NCBI GenBank assembly: GCA_028565715.1
Contig: JAOXYC010220794.1
Span: 1-10,951, forward strand
Length of the DNA: 10,951 nt
Direction of reading: 5' to 3'
From: Phoronis pallida
Lineage: Eukaryota > Phoronida > Phoronidae
A model generated the notes under the pieces. That model was given only the letters and a program-made list of their open reading frames with translations, did no database searches and had not been told where the DNA came from. Below are positions 1 to 8,859 of this stretch, in pieces. Every line of letters starts with the position of its first letter. Position 1 is the first letter of the stretch. A program made the position numbers and the translations under genes.

Positions 1-168
1 TACAGTGATCTGCCCGTGTAAGATAGAAAATCTTAACCTGGCTATCTTAACCTGTCGCACTAGTTTCATGTGAGAAAAACAAATCTCCCATTTGTCACCT
101 CATATATATTCATCTTTTAAATTACTATACTCGCTTATAGCGTTAAAATTAGCACAAAAAATAGTAGG
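1..168. other. non-coding sequence upstream of the tRNA-like gene
   Basis: No coding signal is seen. The only structure is a short direct repeat, ATCTTAACCTG at 30-40 and again at 44-54, in otherwise AT-rich sequence. Nothing marks the 5' end of a SINE. Confidence 0.5.
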
Positions 169-240
169 AACTGGTTAGCTTAAATGGTAGAGCATCTGAC
201 TGGCAATCAGGAGACCTGGGTTTGATTCCCGGATCAGTTC
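169..240 (+). tRNA. tRNA-like gene, anticodon GGC (Ala-type), possibly a pseudogene or SINE head
   Basis: The sequence folds as a full cloverleaf. The acceptor stem is AACTGGT with ATCAGTT (7 pairs, one G-U). The D stem is GCTT with GAGC. The anticodon stem is TCTGA with TCAGG around the loop CTGGCAA, and the T stem is CTGGG with CCCGG. The anticodon at 202-204 reads GGC, which would decode the alanine codon GCC. The internal A box (TAGCTTAAATGG) fits the pol III consensus. The B box (GGTTTGATTCC) has one change, T for the invariant C56. A run of five T at 244-248 could terminate pol III. There is no intron. Odd points are that position 3-70 is C-G rather than the G-U identity pair of alanine tRNAs, that animals normally read GCC with an AGC-anticodon tRNA, and that C56 is lost. 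It may therefore be a tRNA-derived repeat or a decayed copy rather than a working tRNA. Confidence 0.7.
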
Positions 241-928
241 TGTATTTTTCTGTCTTTTCAATATTTATCTTTTAAAAACAATCACTGCACAATCATTTTC
301 TTGCTAACTGAATTTGTTAGCTATACGTTAGTAATGTGTTATTCCTATAGCATTGGTAATTGAAGATTGTAAATTCATCCCTCATTAGACAAATGAATCA
401 TTTAGCTCATTGATTTTCTAAAGCCGTGATAGACACACATTAATCAATACAATATCACATTTGTGTTTATTTATCCACGCTTGGTAATGTTTTCTCTTCG
501 CCAATTAATATGTACTTTAAAAATTGTCTTAAAGCCACTGGCATAGTATGCCACCTAGTGGCCAGTAGATAAAGCTCTAATTACACTTTCACAAATAAGT
601 GGTTGTTGTTTCATCATCACACTACATATAATCTCATTCTGAAAAAATTGGTCAATTAGCCAAAACAGATTTTTTTTTGAATTTTGAATTTAATATTTTC
701 CTCAAGATTTTGAAACTTAATAAAATAGGTTGTCGAGATCGGACATGTGATTTGGAAGCATGTCATGGGCTTCTTCGTTTTTAAGCCTGGACCTACCCCT
801 GTGTAGTGTGCATGTTGAAGGGAGATACTAAAGACATAAACATTGGTAAGCTCCCTGGGGAGTTGAGATTTCATGTGATATAACCGTTCCAAAGCCTTTG
901 CATTATGAAATTCAACAATTTACAGACA
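241..928. other. intergenic AT-rich sequence, no gene seen
   Basis: Open frames here, including a minus-strand one at 656-892, have no recognisable domain, splice context or codon pattern. A small nested hairpin lies around 536-565, where CCACT pairs with AGTGG outside GGCATA/TATGCC. Nothing else is supported. Confidence 0.5.
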
Positions 929-1410
929 AGGCCCTCACTCGTATTTATATGGGGAATGGGGCCTGGGGCCTTTTAGAGAGTGGAATTTTCGCGGCATTTT
1001 TCTTCAGAGGGAAATTTTTCGCGGCGTTTATTTTGAAAAAATACCAATTTTAAAACAGTCAAATGCACAGGAAGTTATTTTTTAACACATGTTGGTTCCA
1101 ATTCATCAAATTCATTTCTTTAGAATGATCACAGGGTTGTAACCTGTCTTTGAAATGTCTTCAAGATTAATCAAAAGCCATCATAAATCAGACCTTGAAT
1201 TTTCAAACACAGCTTGAATTCTGAATTTTTTGGTAGGATGTTAGAATGGCCAACAACATGCTCATAACAGTATAGTTTTCCACGTATGAAAATAAAAATT
1301 AAAAAAAAAATTTTTTAGGGGATTTTTCTTTACTTTTGTGGGGAATATTTTGTGATTTTAGCAAGGAATGGGTCCGTTATTGGCCCCAAATTTGACAGAT
1401 CGAGGGCCCT
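929..1410. repeat. possible MITE-like element with short inverted ends
   Basis: The left end reads AGGCCCTC at 929-936, followed about 20 bases on by GGGGCC. The right end reads GAGGGCCCT at 1402-1410, preceded by GGCCCC at 1382-1387. The ends are therefore inverted relative to each other in two blocks about 480 bp apart. The interior is non-coding and contains two copies of a TTTTCGCGGC motif (near 987 and 1017) and homopolymer A/T runs near 1300. No clear target-site duplication flanks the ends, so the boundaries and the transposon origin are inference. Confidence 0.35.
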
Positions 1411-1796
1411 GATAGAGTACGTTAGTTGAACTGCATATTGAACATTATTGCATCCGGATGTTTTGAATTCAATAATGAAGGATCCAGTCCACGATCATCA
1501 ACCCATGAACATCTTTATTAATTAATGTATTAATCAGACTGTGTTCATGTACAGATTTCATTAAAATTTAACACCTGTTTCTTCATCATCATTGGCAGAG
1601 AAAGGTAACTCACATACTAAAACATTCATAAGAAATCTGTCGTGCCACTGCTGGCAGTCACCATGAAAATCTCATAGGTACAAACATAGATACCAGTCTT
1701 GACTATGGGAGGCTAAGAAAGATGTTTCAAGATTAGTTTTTTACAAAAATCACCATCATTGTGTCTGTGTGCTAAATAAAAATAGGTGATAACATT
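1411..1796. other. non-coding sequence upstream of the first candidate exon
   Basis: No exon or RNA gene is seen. If 1797-1919 is a true first exon, its 5' UTR and promoter lie here. No convincing TATA or initiator element could be singled out among the AT-rich words. Confidence 0.4.
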
Positions 1797-1919
1797 ATGG
1801 ATAACTATCTGAAACTTGTGAAGCAGCGAGGAACGAAGAAAAAAGATGTAAAATATAAGAATCCTTATGTAGAAGAAGAAGTGGTCATGGAGCCTGAGTT
1901 TATTTCATGGAAAGGATGG
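1797..1919 (+). CDS. candidate alternative first coding exon A of the EF-hand/WD40 gene
   Basis: The exon opens with ATG in good start context (A at -3, G at +4), with an in-frame TAA 24 bases upstream at 1773-1775. It runs 41 codons and ends in GGATGG before a consensus donor GTGAGA at 1920. The peptide is lysine-rich (begins MDNYLKLVKQRGTKKK), then acidic and aromatic, ending WKGW. It matches no domain I recognise. The exon ends in phase 0, so it could be joined in frame to the EF-hand exon at 8507, about 6.6 kb downstream. No compatible acceptor is seen at 4836 or 7083, except a poor AG at 7078-7079. It could instead be the start of a different gene or an ORF that happens to end near a donor. 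The clean frame, start context and donor favour a real exon. Confidence 0.45.
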
Positions 1920-1978
1920 GTGAGAATGACATTCTCTTGTCTTTCAATATAGAGACTTCAATCGTTGCGAAGCTTGAT

Positions 1979-2033
1979 TATAATTAATTATAAATCTGGT
2001 CAAGCTGCTTGACCAGATTTATAATTAATTATA
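1979..2033. repeat. perfect 55-bp palindrome (27-bp arms, 1-nt centre)
   Basis: The left arm at 1979-2005 is the exact reverse complement of the right arm at 2007-2033, with a single T at 2006 between them. The inner part of each arm contains CTGGTCAAGC or its complement, and the outer part is TATAATTAATTATA. Transcribed RNA from either strand would form a 27-bp hairpin with almost no loop. It starts 59 bases after the donor of candidate exon A. Confidence 0.9.
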
Positions 2034-2380
2034 GTTCTCTTGTCTTGTTACAATCATTTTTCATTCCGGTCAAAAATATTCTGGACAAAAAAGACGTTTT
2101 TTATCAGTTTGACTTTTTTTTTTAAATTGTCTTACTTGACTGGCAATTTATAATTATACTGATATAAAGACCTTGTTACTTTTATTACCTTACACATCCT
2201 GGTATAAGCCCATGGGCATGCCAAACAAATAGGGTGGGGCATACCCTAATTGTTGGTAAAATACAGAGGGTCCCAAAAGTAATTACGGTCCCCCAACTTC
2301 GGACTCCTGTGAAAATAATTGTATTCAATCAAATACTCTACTACCTTTTATACACCATTTGTCAAAAAAGAATCAAAAGT
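2034..2380. other. intronic or intergenic AT-rich sequence
   Basis: No exon is supported. An open frame from 2234 has no domain or splice context. A segment at 2264-2294 resembles the outer end of mariner-type transposons (GGTCCCAAAAGT), but no partner end was found in the window. Confidence 0.35.
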
Positions 2381-2878
2381 GTTTTGAAATTTGTAATTTT
2401 TTGTGAACCTTTAAAATGAAAATGGTTTGGACCACTTTTTCCGTTTTAAATACATGTTATTGGACAACTGTGACTTGAATCAAAAATGAATAGAAACTTT
2501 ATTTTTAAATCTCTATTAATTACAGAAAAATGTGTTGTTTCACTTTTAAAATAGTTTTAAAAATATTCAAGTGCATGTAAATTAGACGGGAATCTGCAAA
2601 TCGAACCAACACATTTTTCTGTAAGTTTATTTAAAAAATCCACTTTTCAAGAAAATCGTTGACTTGTATTTTTTTAAAGAATGAAGTGAATGGTTAAATT
2701 AACATAATTGTTAAAAGTTTTTGTTAGAATTTACCTGATGCATTTATGATGTAAGAGCATTTAAAGTTGGGAAACATTATGGGTATATTTTGTAATTACA
2801 TGTATTTCAAATAGGAAAGTGGTCAAAACTATTTCCGAGTGTGAAATTTAAAAGTTCAAGAAAATTAAATTTTTAAAG
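2381..2878. repeat. diverged foldback (inverted) repeat element
   Basis: Sequence at about 2381-2460 matches, with mismatches and small gaps, the reverse complement of about 2795-2878. Shared blocks are GACCACTTT next to TTCC, AAATACATGT, and an outer block around GAACNTTTAAA and AAATTT. A second, tighter inverted pair is nested inside: the 18-bp arm at 2520-2537 (centred on ACAGAAAAATGTGTTG) is exactly complementary to 2607-2624. No coding sequence lies within. The pattern fits an old non-autonomous foldback or MITE element. The outer limits are approximate. Confidence 0.55.
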
Positions 2879-4835
2879 TACGTTCAAGAAAGTACAATGC
2901 CTTTTTAAAAATGAGATATATTTTCATCATGTACAGTATGATAACGTCCTCTTTTTACTTAAAAGTAGCAACTTGAAAGAAACATGATTTGTCTCACAAA
3001 GTCGCATCCCTAGAGCTGTTATTTGTTTTATCTGAGTTTTCTCATAAAATATTTAAGGCTGAGTGAATCAGCATTGATTTTTACCTGATCTCTTTCATCA
3101 TTCATCTACATGAACTGCTCTTTTAATTATGTTTTATCTAAACTGTCTGCTGTAAGCAGCGCTATATGAGGCATGGAACCTACTGTATGGGTATGTCAAG
3201 ATGGGAATCTTATTCAATTCTGAAGATTTTTATAGTTATAGTATGTTTAAGGCTTTCTTTGAAATAATCATCAATCTACTGTGATTAAATAATACTCCTG
3301 CTGAAAAAAGTTTTGAAAAAACATCTCTTTTGTCCATTCTTGTTTTGATATTCATGTCACCACGCAATTGATGAATTTATAACGAAAAACAATGAATGCT
3401 CTATTGTACAATCTGGTGGTATATTTATCTCAATATTTTCTCTTAATACAGTACGCTGTAATTCCATCAAGATTTTATTCTGGTGCATTTACCTTTGTCG
3501 GCATATTTAATAAACACATTGATTAAAATAGGTTTAACAAGCTATATAATCTACTTATTGTTACAAGTAACTGTCTCCATTCAGTGGCTTTTTGTTGTGG
3601 TTAAACGCTTCTATTAGCCTGTTGTGTAAGTCTTTTCAGTGCCTTAGTTTCCAAATATTTTTGTAGTAATCCAAGTGGAACTAGCATTCAACTCCTACTG
3701 CCAGCTATAACAACCACAATGAAATCTCATGTTATGTAGTCAGGTTTACGGTGCCACAGGGAATATGTAGTGAATAGTTTCATAACGTGCCGTCTCTATT
3801 CATATAATCCATGGGTGTCTTATTTGAAAGTATGGATCAAGAGTAGATCACTCGTTCTCCTGCTGTGTTTCTACATGTGCTATGGATGACACAGGTTCAT
3901 TATCTAATCTCAAACACAGGAGAGCTCCCACCCATACAGTGTCTATTATTATGATGTATTGAAGTGAACTGATACTGTAGTTTGGTCTGCCCTCTGTTGT
4001 TCTGATGAACTGATCCTCAGTCTGCTTACTGTTGTTCAGGGTGACTGAATCTGAAAGCAGATAAAAGCAAGATCAGCAGCCAGTTGAGTGTGATGTTCAA
4101 TATTTAACAACACATCAGTATAGTTGGTGACACTGTTTGAAGAAGACCTATACATTTGTTTCTATTTGGATTGTTCAACAATTGAAAGGGTAGAAAGTTT
4201 GTTTGCCAGTGACATTGGAAGACATTTCCTGCAATATCTCAAACACAGTTGATGTTCAATTATAGTCTATTGACCATTTGAGAAGGACTGCAATATTTCA
4301 GTACCTCTGGATGTGGGAACTCAGGGTTGTGTTGTGTTTCACGGACAATGTTTGTTATCTTGGTGGGTCATTCAGGAAGCTAGGCTCTTCTATAGTCATT
4401 GTTGATTGTGCGTATTGCTGTTGCCAAGGATACTACAGAATGGTTAAAGGATCAACCCTCAGTACTGACCAGTTCTTTGTTAAACCCATTTGATCATAAA
4501 CCCCCGATGCCATTACCGTGGGGCAGCTTTTTGATACATATGAGTGCTTTTATGAAGAGATTATAAGTGCATAAATAGTGATGAAAGGGTTTATTGTATC
4601 TATATGTTACTGTGCAGTGTCGTGTAACATGCAATATGAGTTGTGAAGCTGGCTAGACCTGTAACCGGGCGTTAGAAGGTTAGGGAAGACAACTTTGTAT
4701 CTTTTGTGATTATTGACTGTACCACGATTTATTTGTGTTCAGTTTCTTCTATGTTCTGTTTGTCTTTGATATCCTGGTAAAGACTTGGTACCATGGTGTT
4801 TTGACATATTCTGTGCTGTTCTGACAAGAAAGAAG
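2879..4835. other. long non-coding stretch, intron or upstream region
   Basis: No exon with a convincing domain or paired splice sites was found. The open frame around 4278-4493 has no recognisable features. The part just upstream of 4836 is pyrimidine-rich and carries an in-frame TGA at 4767-4769, so the coding frame starting at 4836 does not extend through it. 5' UTR exons for that start could lie here but cannot be placed. Confidence 0.4.
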
Positions 4836-5171
4836 ATGTCGCTGGGCGTACGTGCAATGACAAAGGGTGAACTCATTCAGACAGGGAACCATGAGGAATC
4901 TGATGGTAGTTTACTGAAACGTTCAAAAACTGAGAGTCAAGTGAAACTTAATGGATTAGACCCTCCACACTCCTCTCCATCTCGTTTGTCATTTCTGGCA
5001 TCAGAACATGGGGCAGGGTCTGAGGCGGGGTTTAACACCCAGATTCCTATGGGGAGGACGTATGACTCTATTGAGGCCACGGATAGTCTTTATGAATCTG
5101 ATGAATATAGTGAAGGGAGTGTAGGGGAAGAGGAGCAAGAATTGAGCTTGGAAGATAACTTTCTAAAAGAG
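4836..5171 (+). CDS. first coding exon B: disordered acidic N-terminal region of the EF-hand/WD40 protein
   Basis: The 112-codon exon starts at an ATG with A at -3 (MSLGVRAMTKGEL...). It has an in-frame TGA upstream at 4767-4769 and ends FLKE before a GTAAAT donor at 5172. A later in-frame ATG at residue 8 is an alternative start. The peptide is low in hydrophobic residues and rich in Ser, Glu, Gly and Asp. It has a basic, phosphorylatable-looking patch (KRSKTES) near residue 30 and an acidic stretch (EGSVGEEEQELSLEDN) near residues 92-108. No domain, signal peptide or membrane segment is seen; it looks intrinsically disordered. It ends in phase 0, and joining to 8507 gives the smooth sequence ...NFLKE-IEEKINID.... 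Of the three candidate first exons, this one has the longest coding frame and the clearest protein-like composition. Confidence 0.65.
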
Positions 5172-7082
5172 GTAAATCTATGTGATTTTATTGTCATGGG
5201 CATATGGTAGGGATTCCGGCATGTCATGTGAGAATTTCAAGATGATTATAGTAAAAATTAGGATCTGCAGAATAATTACAAACAAAAAAGAAAAAAACTC
5301 GAAAAAGGATCAACATCCTTGCAAATTTTTTTTTTTGATCTTTGAGTAATAAATTTCAGAACTTAAGTTTAAAATCCCTTGAACATTTAAGGAAGGGTTT
5401 CTATTGAAAATGAAATTGCTTAAAACTCTTTTCGAAATGCCCTTGGCAACAATTTTCATCACAGACTGTTGAGCTGTATGTGCATACTTTCTTTGCATTT
5501 TCAAAATTGTTCTGATGAAAATATTATTTTATGCAAAGGAAAACAGTCTGGTGCACTATTTAGGTGAATTCAACTGTGAAGACTGCCTATACCTATTGCT
5601 GATTAATCCTGAATTATGCAATACATTCAAAATGAAAACTATATCAATGCATAAATGATTTTGCCTCCAGCTTATGTGGCTGATTAATGAAGTATGAATA
5701 AAAGTAAAGACCGTAATTTATTGCTCCAAATCAATGGTTGATAGAGATCTGGTTAATATTCAATTCACAAATATAATAAATATTGAAGAGTTGCTGTTTA
5801 TATTGATCACATGTCGAATTCTGATCTGCAATTACGGTAGGTTTCAGTAATATTTCTTGAAAGAACTTATTGACAAGTCAATATTTCTTGAAAGAACTTA
5901 TTGACAAGTCTTTGGCGTTAGTGTGAACCTTTGTGACTGGGGTTCAGTTTTCATGACAAAAAATACTTTATTTTTTGCCCACAAAAGTATATCTTTTGAA
6001 AGGTGATAAATTTGGAATATATTGGTTACCCTAATGTTGAGTTACTTCGCATATATTTCAAAAAAGTGTTCAAAGCAGCGCTTGATGCAAATCAACCACT
6101 GCAAGATGGGACAGTTTTACTTTAGACTACTTTTGTACCTCATCTTTCAAAAACCTACACTACACAATTTTGACATTTGTGACCAAAAACACTTTTTTAA
6201 AGTCTTGTAGCAAAAAACTTTCGAATATTATGCATAACAAAATGATGAGTTACTTGTTAACACTTTTCAATTTAGAAAATTACATAAGTTTGCACTTTGA
6301 CAATGTTTGTTGTCCAGTTAAAAAATCGTTACAAAATATGAATTTAAAGTTTTTAGCTTAATTCAAATAACAATGTTTTGATTCTTTTAAAATTGAATTG
6401 GAAAATAAGAATATTAATTGTTTTAGAAATATTATCCCATTGCAGGTTTTTTTCAATGTTTCTTGGACATTTTAAGAGGAGACTGACCATTTTCACAATT
6501 CTAGATTTAGTAGACTTTGCTGTTGTTACTTAGGGAGTGTTTACATAACAAATCAAATATCTATGATCTGTTTACATTAATTTGTGTGATTTCTATTGAA
6601 CTTCCTATTAAATTCTATTTGTGCTCAAGTGTGAACTATCAGACTATTTTGATAAGCAATCACTCTTGAATGGGAAACCCACCAAGGTGAACATTACAAC
6701 AACATAACCCTCTATCCATGACTAATGGACTGGCAGCTTGGATGCTCTTTGTAGAAAATATTGAAAAGTTGTGACAATATTTATGCAGTGCCATGTTTGA
6801 CGACATCGCATTCCAAGTGATCATGAAATCGTTTTTGAAGATATATGACAAGCACATGTTCAAAACCAACGACTTAAAAGTCAGCTTATAGTGGTTGCTC
6901 TGACTAGTCATTGTGATCAGCTGTCGTAGTCATGGAATCACTATCTCTTTTTCTGCTTGTTTTGCTAATTATTAAGCATTATAAGAAGAGATATGAAAGA
7001 AACTGATTAAATGTTGATAGTACTGACTGGGCAATTACAGAACACTTAACACGTTTTGATAGTAGAGTTATAATCAGAGGAG
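5172..7082. other. intron sequence, no exon seen
   Basis: This is AT-rich sequence with long homopolymer runs and no supported exon. Open frames around 5310-5504 (minus), 6022-6361 (plus) and 6660-6911 (minus) lack domains or splice context. A 31-bp tandem duplication at 5849-5910 is annotated separately. A short inverted word, ACCGTAATT at 5710-5718 against AATTACGGT at 5831-5839, brackets about 110 bp but is too small to define an element. Confidence 0.5.
5849..5910. repeat. perfect two-copy tandem repeat, 31-bp unit
   Basis: The unit beginning AATATTTCTTGAAAGAACTT at 5849-5879 is repeated without change at 5880-5910. It is non-coding, within the intron between exon B and the EF-hand exons. 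The absence of any difference between the copies points to a recent duplication. Confidence 0.95.
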
Positions 7083-7283
7083 ATGTCCAGTAAAATCACT
7101 GTGCGTGATTTACCCAATGTGAGGTTAAGAGGATTACCAACAAGTGCTCATTACAAGAAGACTATATTGGATTTTGATCCACTAAAGGGAAAGCGTCCTC
7201 GTTCCGCTATATTTAAGACGATATGTGGTTGGGAGGGCTACTGCTGCTCCCTGTGGGAGATATTGATCCGTGTTCTCGCTCTC
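7083..7283 (+). CDS. candidate alternative first coding exon C
   Basis: This is a 67-codon frame from an ATG with G at -3, preceded by an in-frame TAA at 7071-7073. It ends before the donor GTGAGT at 7284, in phase 0, which fits the acceptor at 8507. The peptide begins MSSKITVRDLPNVRLRGLP, has a basic middle (KGKRPRSAIFK), and ends in a cysteine- and leucine-rich hydrophobic stretch (CCSLWEILIRVLAL) that could form a short amphipathic or membrane-associated helix. It matches no family I recognise. An in-frame AG at 7078-7079 could in principle make this an internal exon, but the preceding sequence has no pyrimidine tract. The strong donor and correct phase support a real exon; short length and lack of homology limit confidence. 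Confidence 0.45.
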
Positions 7284-8506
7284 GTGAGTTAGCTTTCTTG
7301 TACAACAATCGTTGGACAGTACTATAATTAAAAAAATTGTTTTTAAAAGTTTTAAGTTTATTATCTGTTTTCTATGTATTTATTTGTTCACAGACTTGAA
7401 CCAACCACCTTATAAAACAGTAAATTGGCATACTGTAATAGTGATTTAAATCTCGTGGCATTTTCATGGGATTTGAAAAAAAAGGTGTTCTTAAAATTGA
7501 CTTAAATAACTCTAACTGCGCAATGATACTGAGTAGACCAGTATTCAATTGCACTATTTACTGCAAATTATGCATCCATCAAGTATTGATGGTTCTATTT
7601 AAAAAATGAAATTTGTTTGAAACCATCTTTAAAAAACCTATAGTACTTATCCTATTTGAGAAGTTATGAGAGAAGTGTTGTTTTTTTGATAACAGACATC
7701 ACGTCATTCTTGCCGATTAGAATTTTAGAAAAAAGATAAACCATGAAATGCTTTTTTTGTACTGACCACTTCAGATTAAACAACTGCACTGAAAAAAATT
7801 ATCTCACACTGAGCTTTTAACTACCATTAACCATCCTTTCATTCAGGTATGTTACACCTTACTAAGTACTGTATATAATCACTAGATAAATCATGCAGCC
7901 TTATTGTCATATACGTGTTTTGACTGATTGTCATGCATTTTGCATGTAAGGTCCGATAAAATTGTGACCCGGGTAATGTTTCTGTCATTCTCATATCTTG
8001 TCACGGTTGTCATGTGTTTTTGTAGATTCACAAAGGTCAAACATAAAAAATATCAAATCTTGTAAGTTCTACAGGTGTGTTTGATACTATTTTAAAAATA
8101 TTTCCTGAATACTTGATAAAAAATATAAAATTCATGGACAAGGAGATTTTTCTAAAAGTTGAAGTCTATTGGGCATCAACAACTTAGATAATGTACTCTG
8201 TATGACCGTCTGTAGTCATGTGCGATGAAATAGATTGTTCATTCTCTCCCGAACATGATATATAAAATTGTTCACTTACTGGGTGAGATTTCTTTTGATG
8301 TTCAGACGTTTCAACCAAGCTACTCTGTACTTTGCTCGATGACTGGTGTGATTTGTGACTTCTTTTGACTGAATGTAGTCATGTGATCAAAAGCACTAGA
8401 TGGCACAAATGTTGCTCAATTTTTCAATCTCATTGTAAGTGGTACAATAATACGCATAAACATAATTTTGTCTGTGATCACAATATATCTCAATTTTATT
8501 TTGTAG
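7284..8506. other. intron sequence upstream of the first EF-hand exon
   Basis: No exon is seen. The minus-strand open frame at 7372-7554 has no supporting features. The intron ends with a T-rich tract and TTTTGTAG immediately before 8507, a good acceptor. A CTCF-like word at 8393-8406 is listed separately. Confidence 0.5.
8393..8406 (+). promoter_or_regulatory. CTCF-like core motif (weak)
   Basis: GCACTAGATGGCAC matches the core of the animal CTCF consensus CCASYAGRKGGC at all but the first base. A single short match in intron DNA is expected by chance at some rate, so this is only a pointer. Confidence 0.2.
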
Positions 8507-8647
8507 ATTGAAGAAAAGATTAACATTGACACACTAGAAGTTTTGAAACAAGCTTTTGAAGAGGCGGATGAAGACGGTTCTGGGGAACTTGACTTGGAGG
8601 AGTTTAAGACTCTTCTTAAGAGTAAACTCTCATTGTCTGGAGCAAAG
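8507..8647 (+). CDS. internal exon encoding EF-hand 1
   Basis: The exon has 47 codons, opens after TTTTGTAG and ends AAG before the donor GTAAAT at 8648, phase 0 on both sides. The entering helix (LEVLKQAFEEA) leads into the calcium loop DEDGSGELDLEE at exon residues 21-32. The ligand positions are D1, D3, S5, E7, D9 and E12, with the invariant Gly at 6 and a hydrophobic residue at 8. This is a fully canonical, probably calcium-competent loop, followed by the exiting helix FKTLLKSKL. As both borders are phase 0, any of the three upstream candidate exons can join it without changing the frame. It is the shared entry point to the calcium-binding part of the protein. Confidence 0.9.
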
Positions 8648-8859
8648 GTAAATAGTAGAAGACAGCTCTGGTGAACTGGTCAGTGTTTATGACCCAGAAT
8701 TATGAGAAATGTGTCTTTTACTTACACAAATTAAATGATTTATAAAAAAAGCCATGCATCACCTAATTGTCATCTGTCGTCGCAGCAGTTATCTGGTTAT
8801 GCGTTTATTGTAATTTTGTAAACAGTTATAATAAAAGGTATTAAAATTAAATACAATTC
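8648..8859. other. 5' part of the intron between the two EF-hand exons
   Basis: No exon or clear element is seen before the Penelope-like repeat begins near 8860. Confidence 0.5.

Noticed and set aside
548-565. CCACCTAGTGGC as a CTCF site
   Set aside because: Two central bases differ from the consensus and the word is self-complementary, better explained as part of the small hairpin there.
656-892. 78-codon minus-strand open frame
   Set aside because: No domain, no splice context, low-complexity lysine/phenylalanine end; looks like chance in AT-rich DNA.
2264-2294. Mariner-like terminal sequence (GGTCCCAAAAGT)
   Set aside because: The matching opposite end and any transposase remnant were not found in the window, so a single short resemblance is not enough.
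4785-4835. Upstream extension of the exon B frame to 4785
   Set aside because: The codon at 4785 is TTG, not ATG; the first in-frame ATG is 4836 and the frame is closed by TGA at 4767-4769.
5710-5839. ACCGTAATT / AATTACGGT as ends of a small transposon
   Set aside because: Only nine bases match and no flanking duplication is present; chance is likely in AT-rich sequence.
6660-6911. 83-codon minus-strand open frame
   Set aside because: No recognisable domain, no start context or splice partners; the flanking sequence is typical intron.
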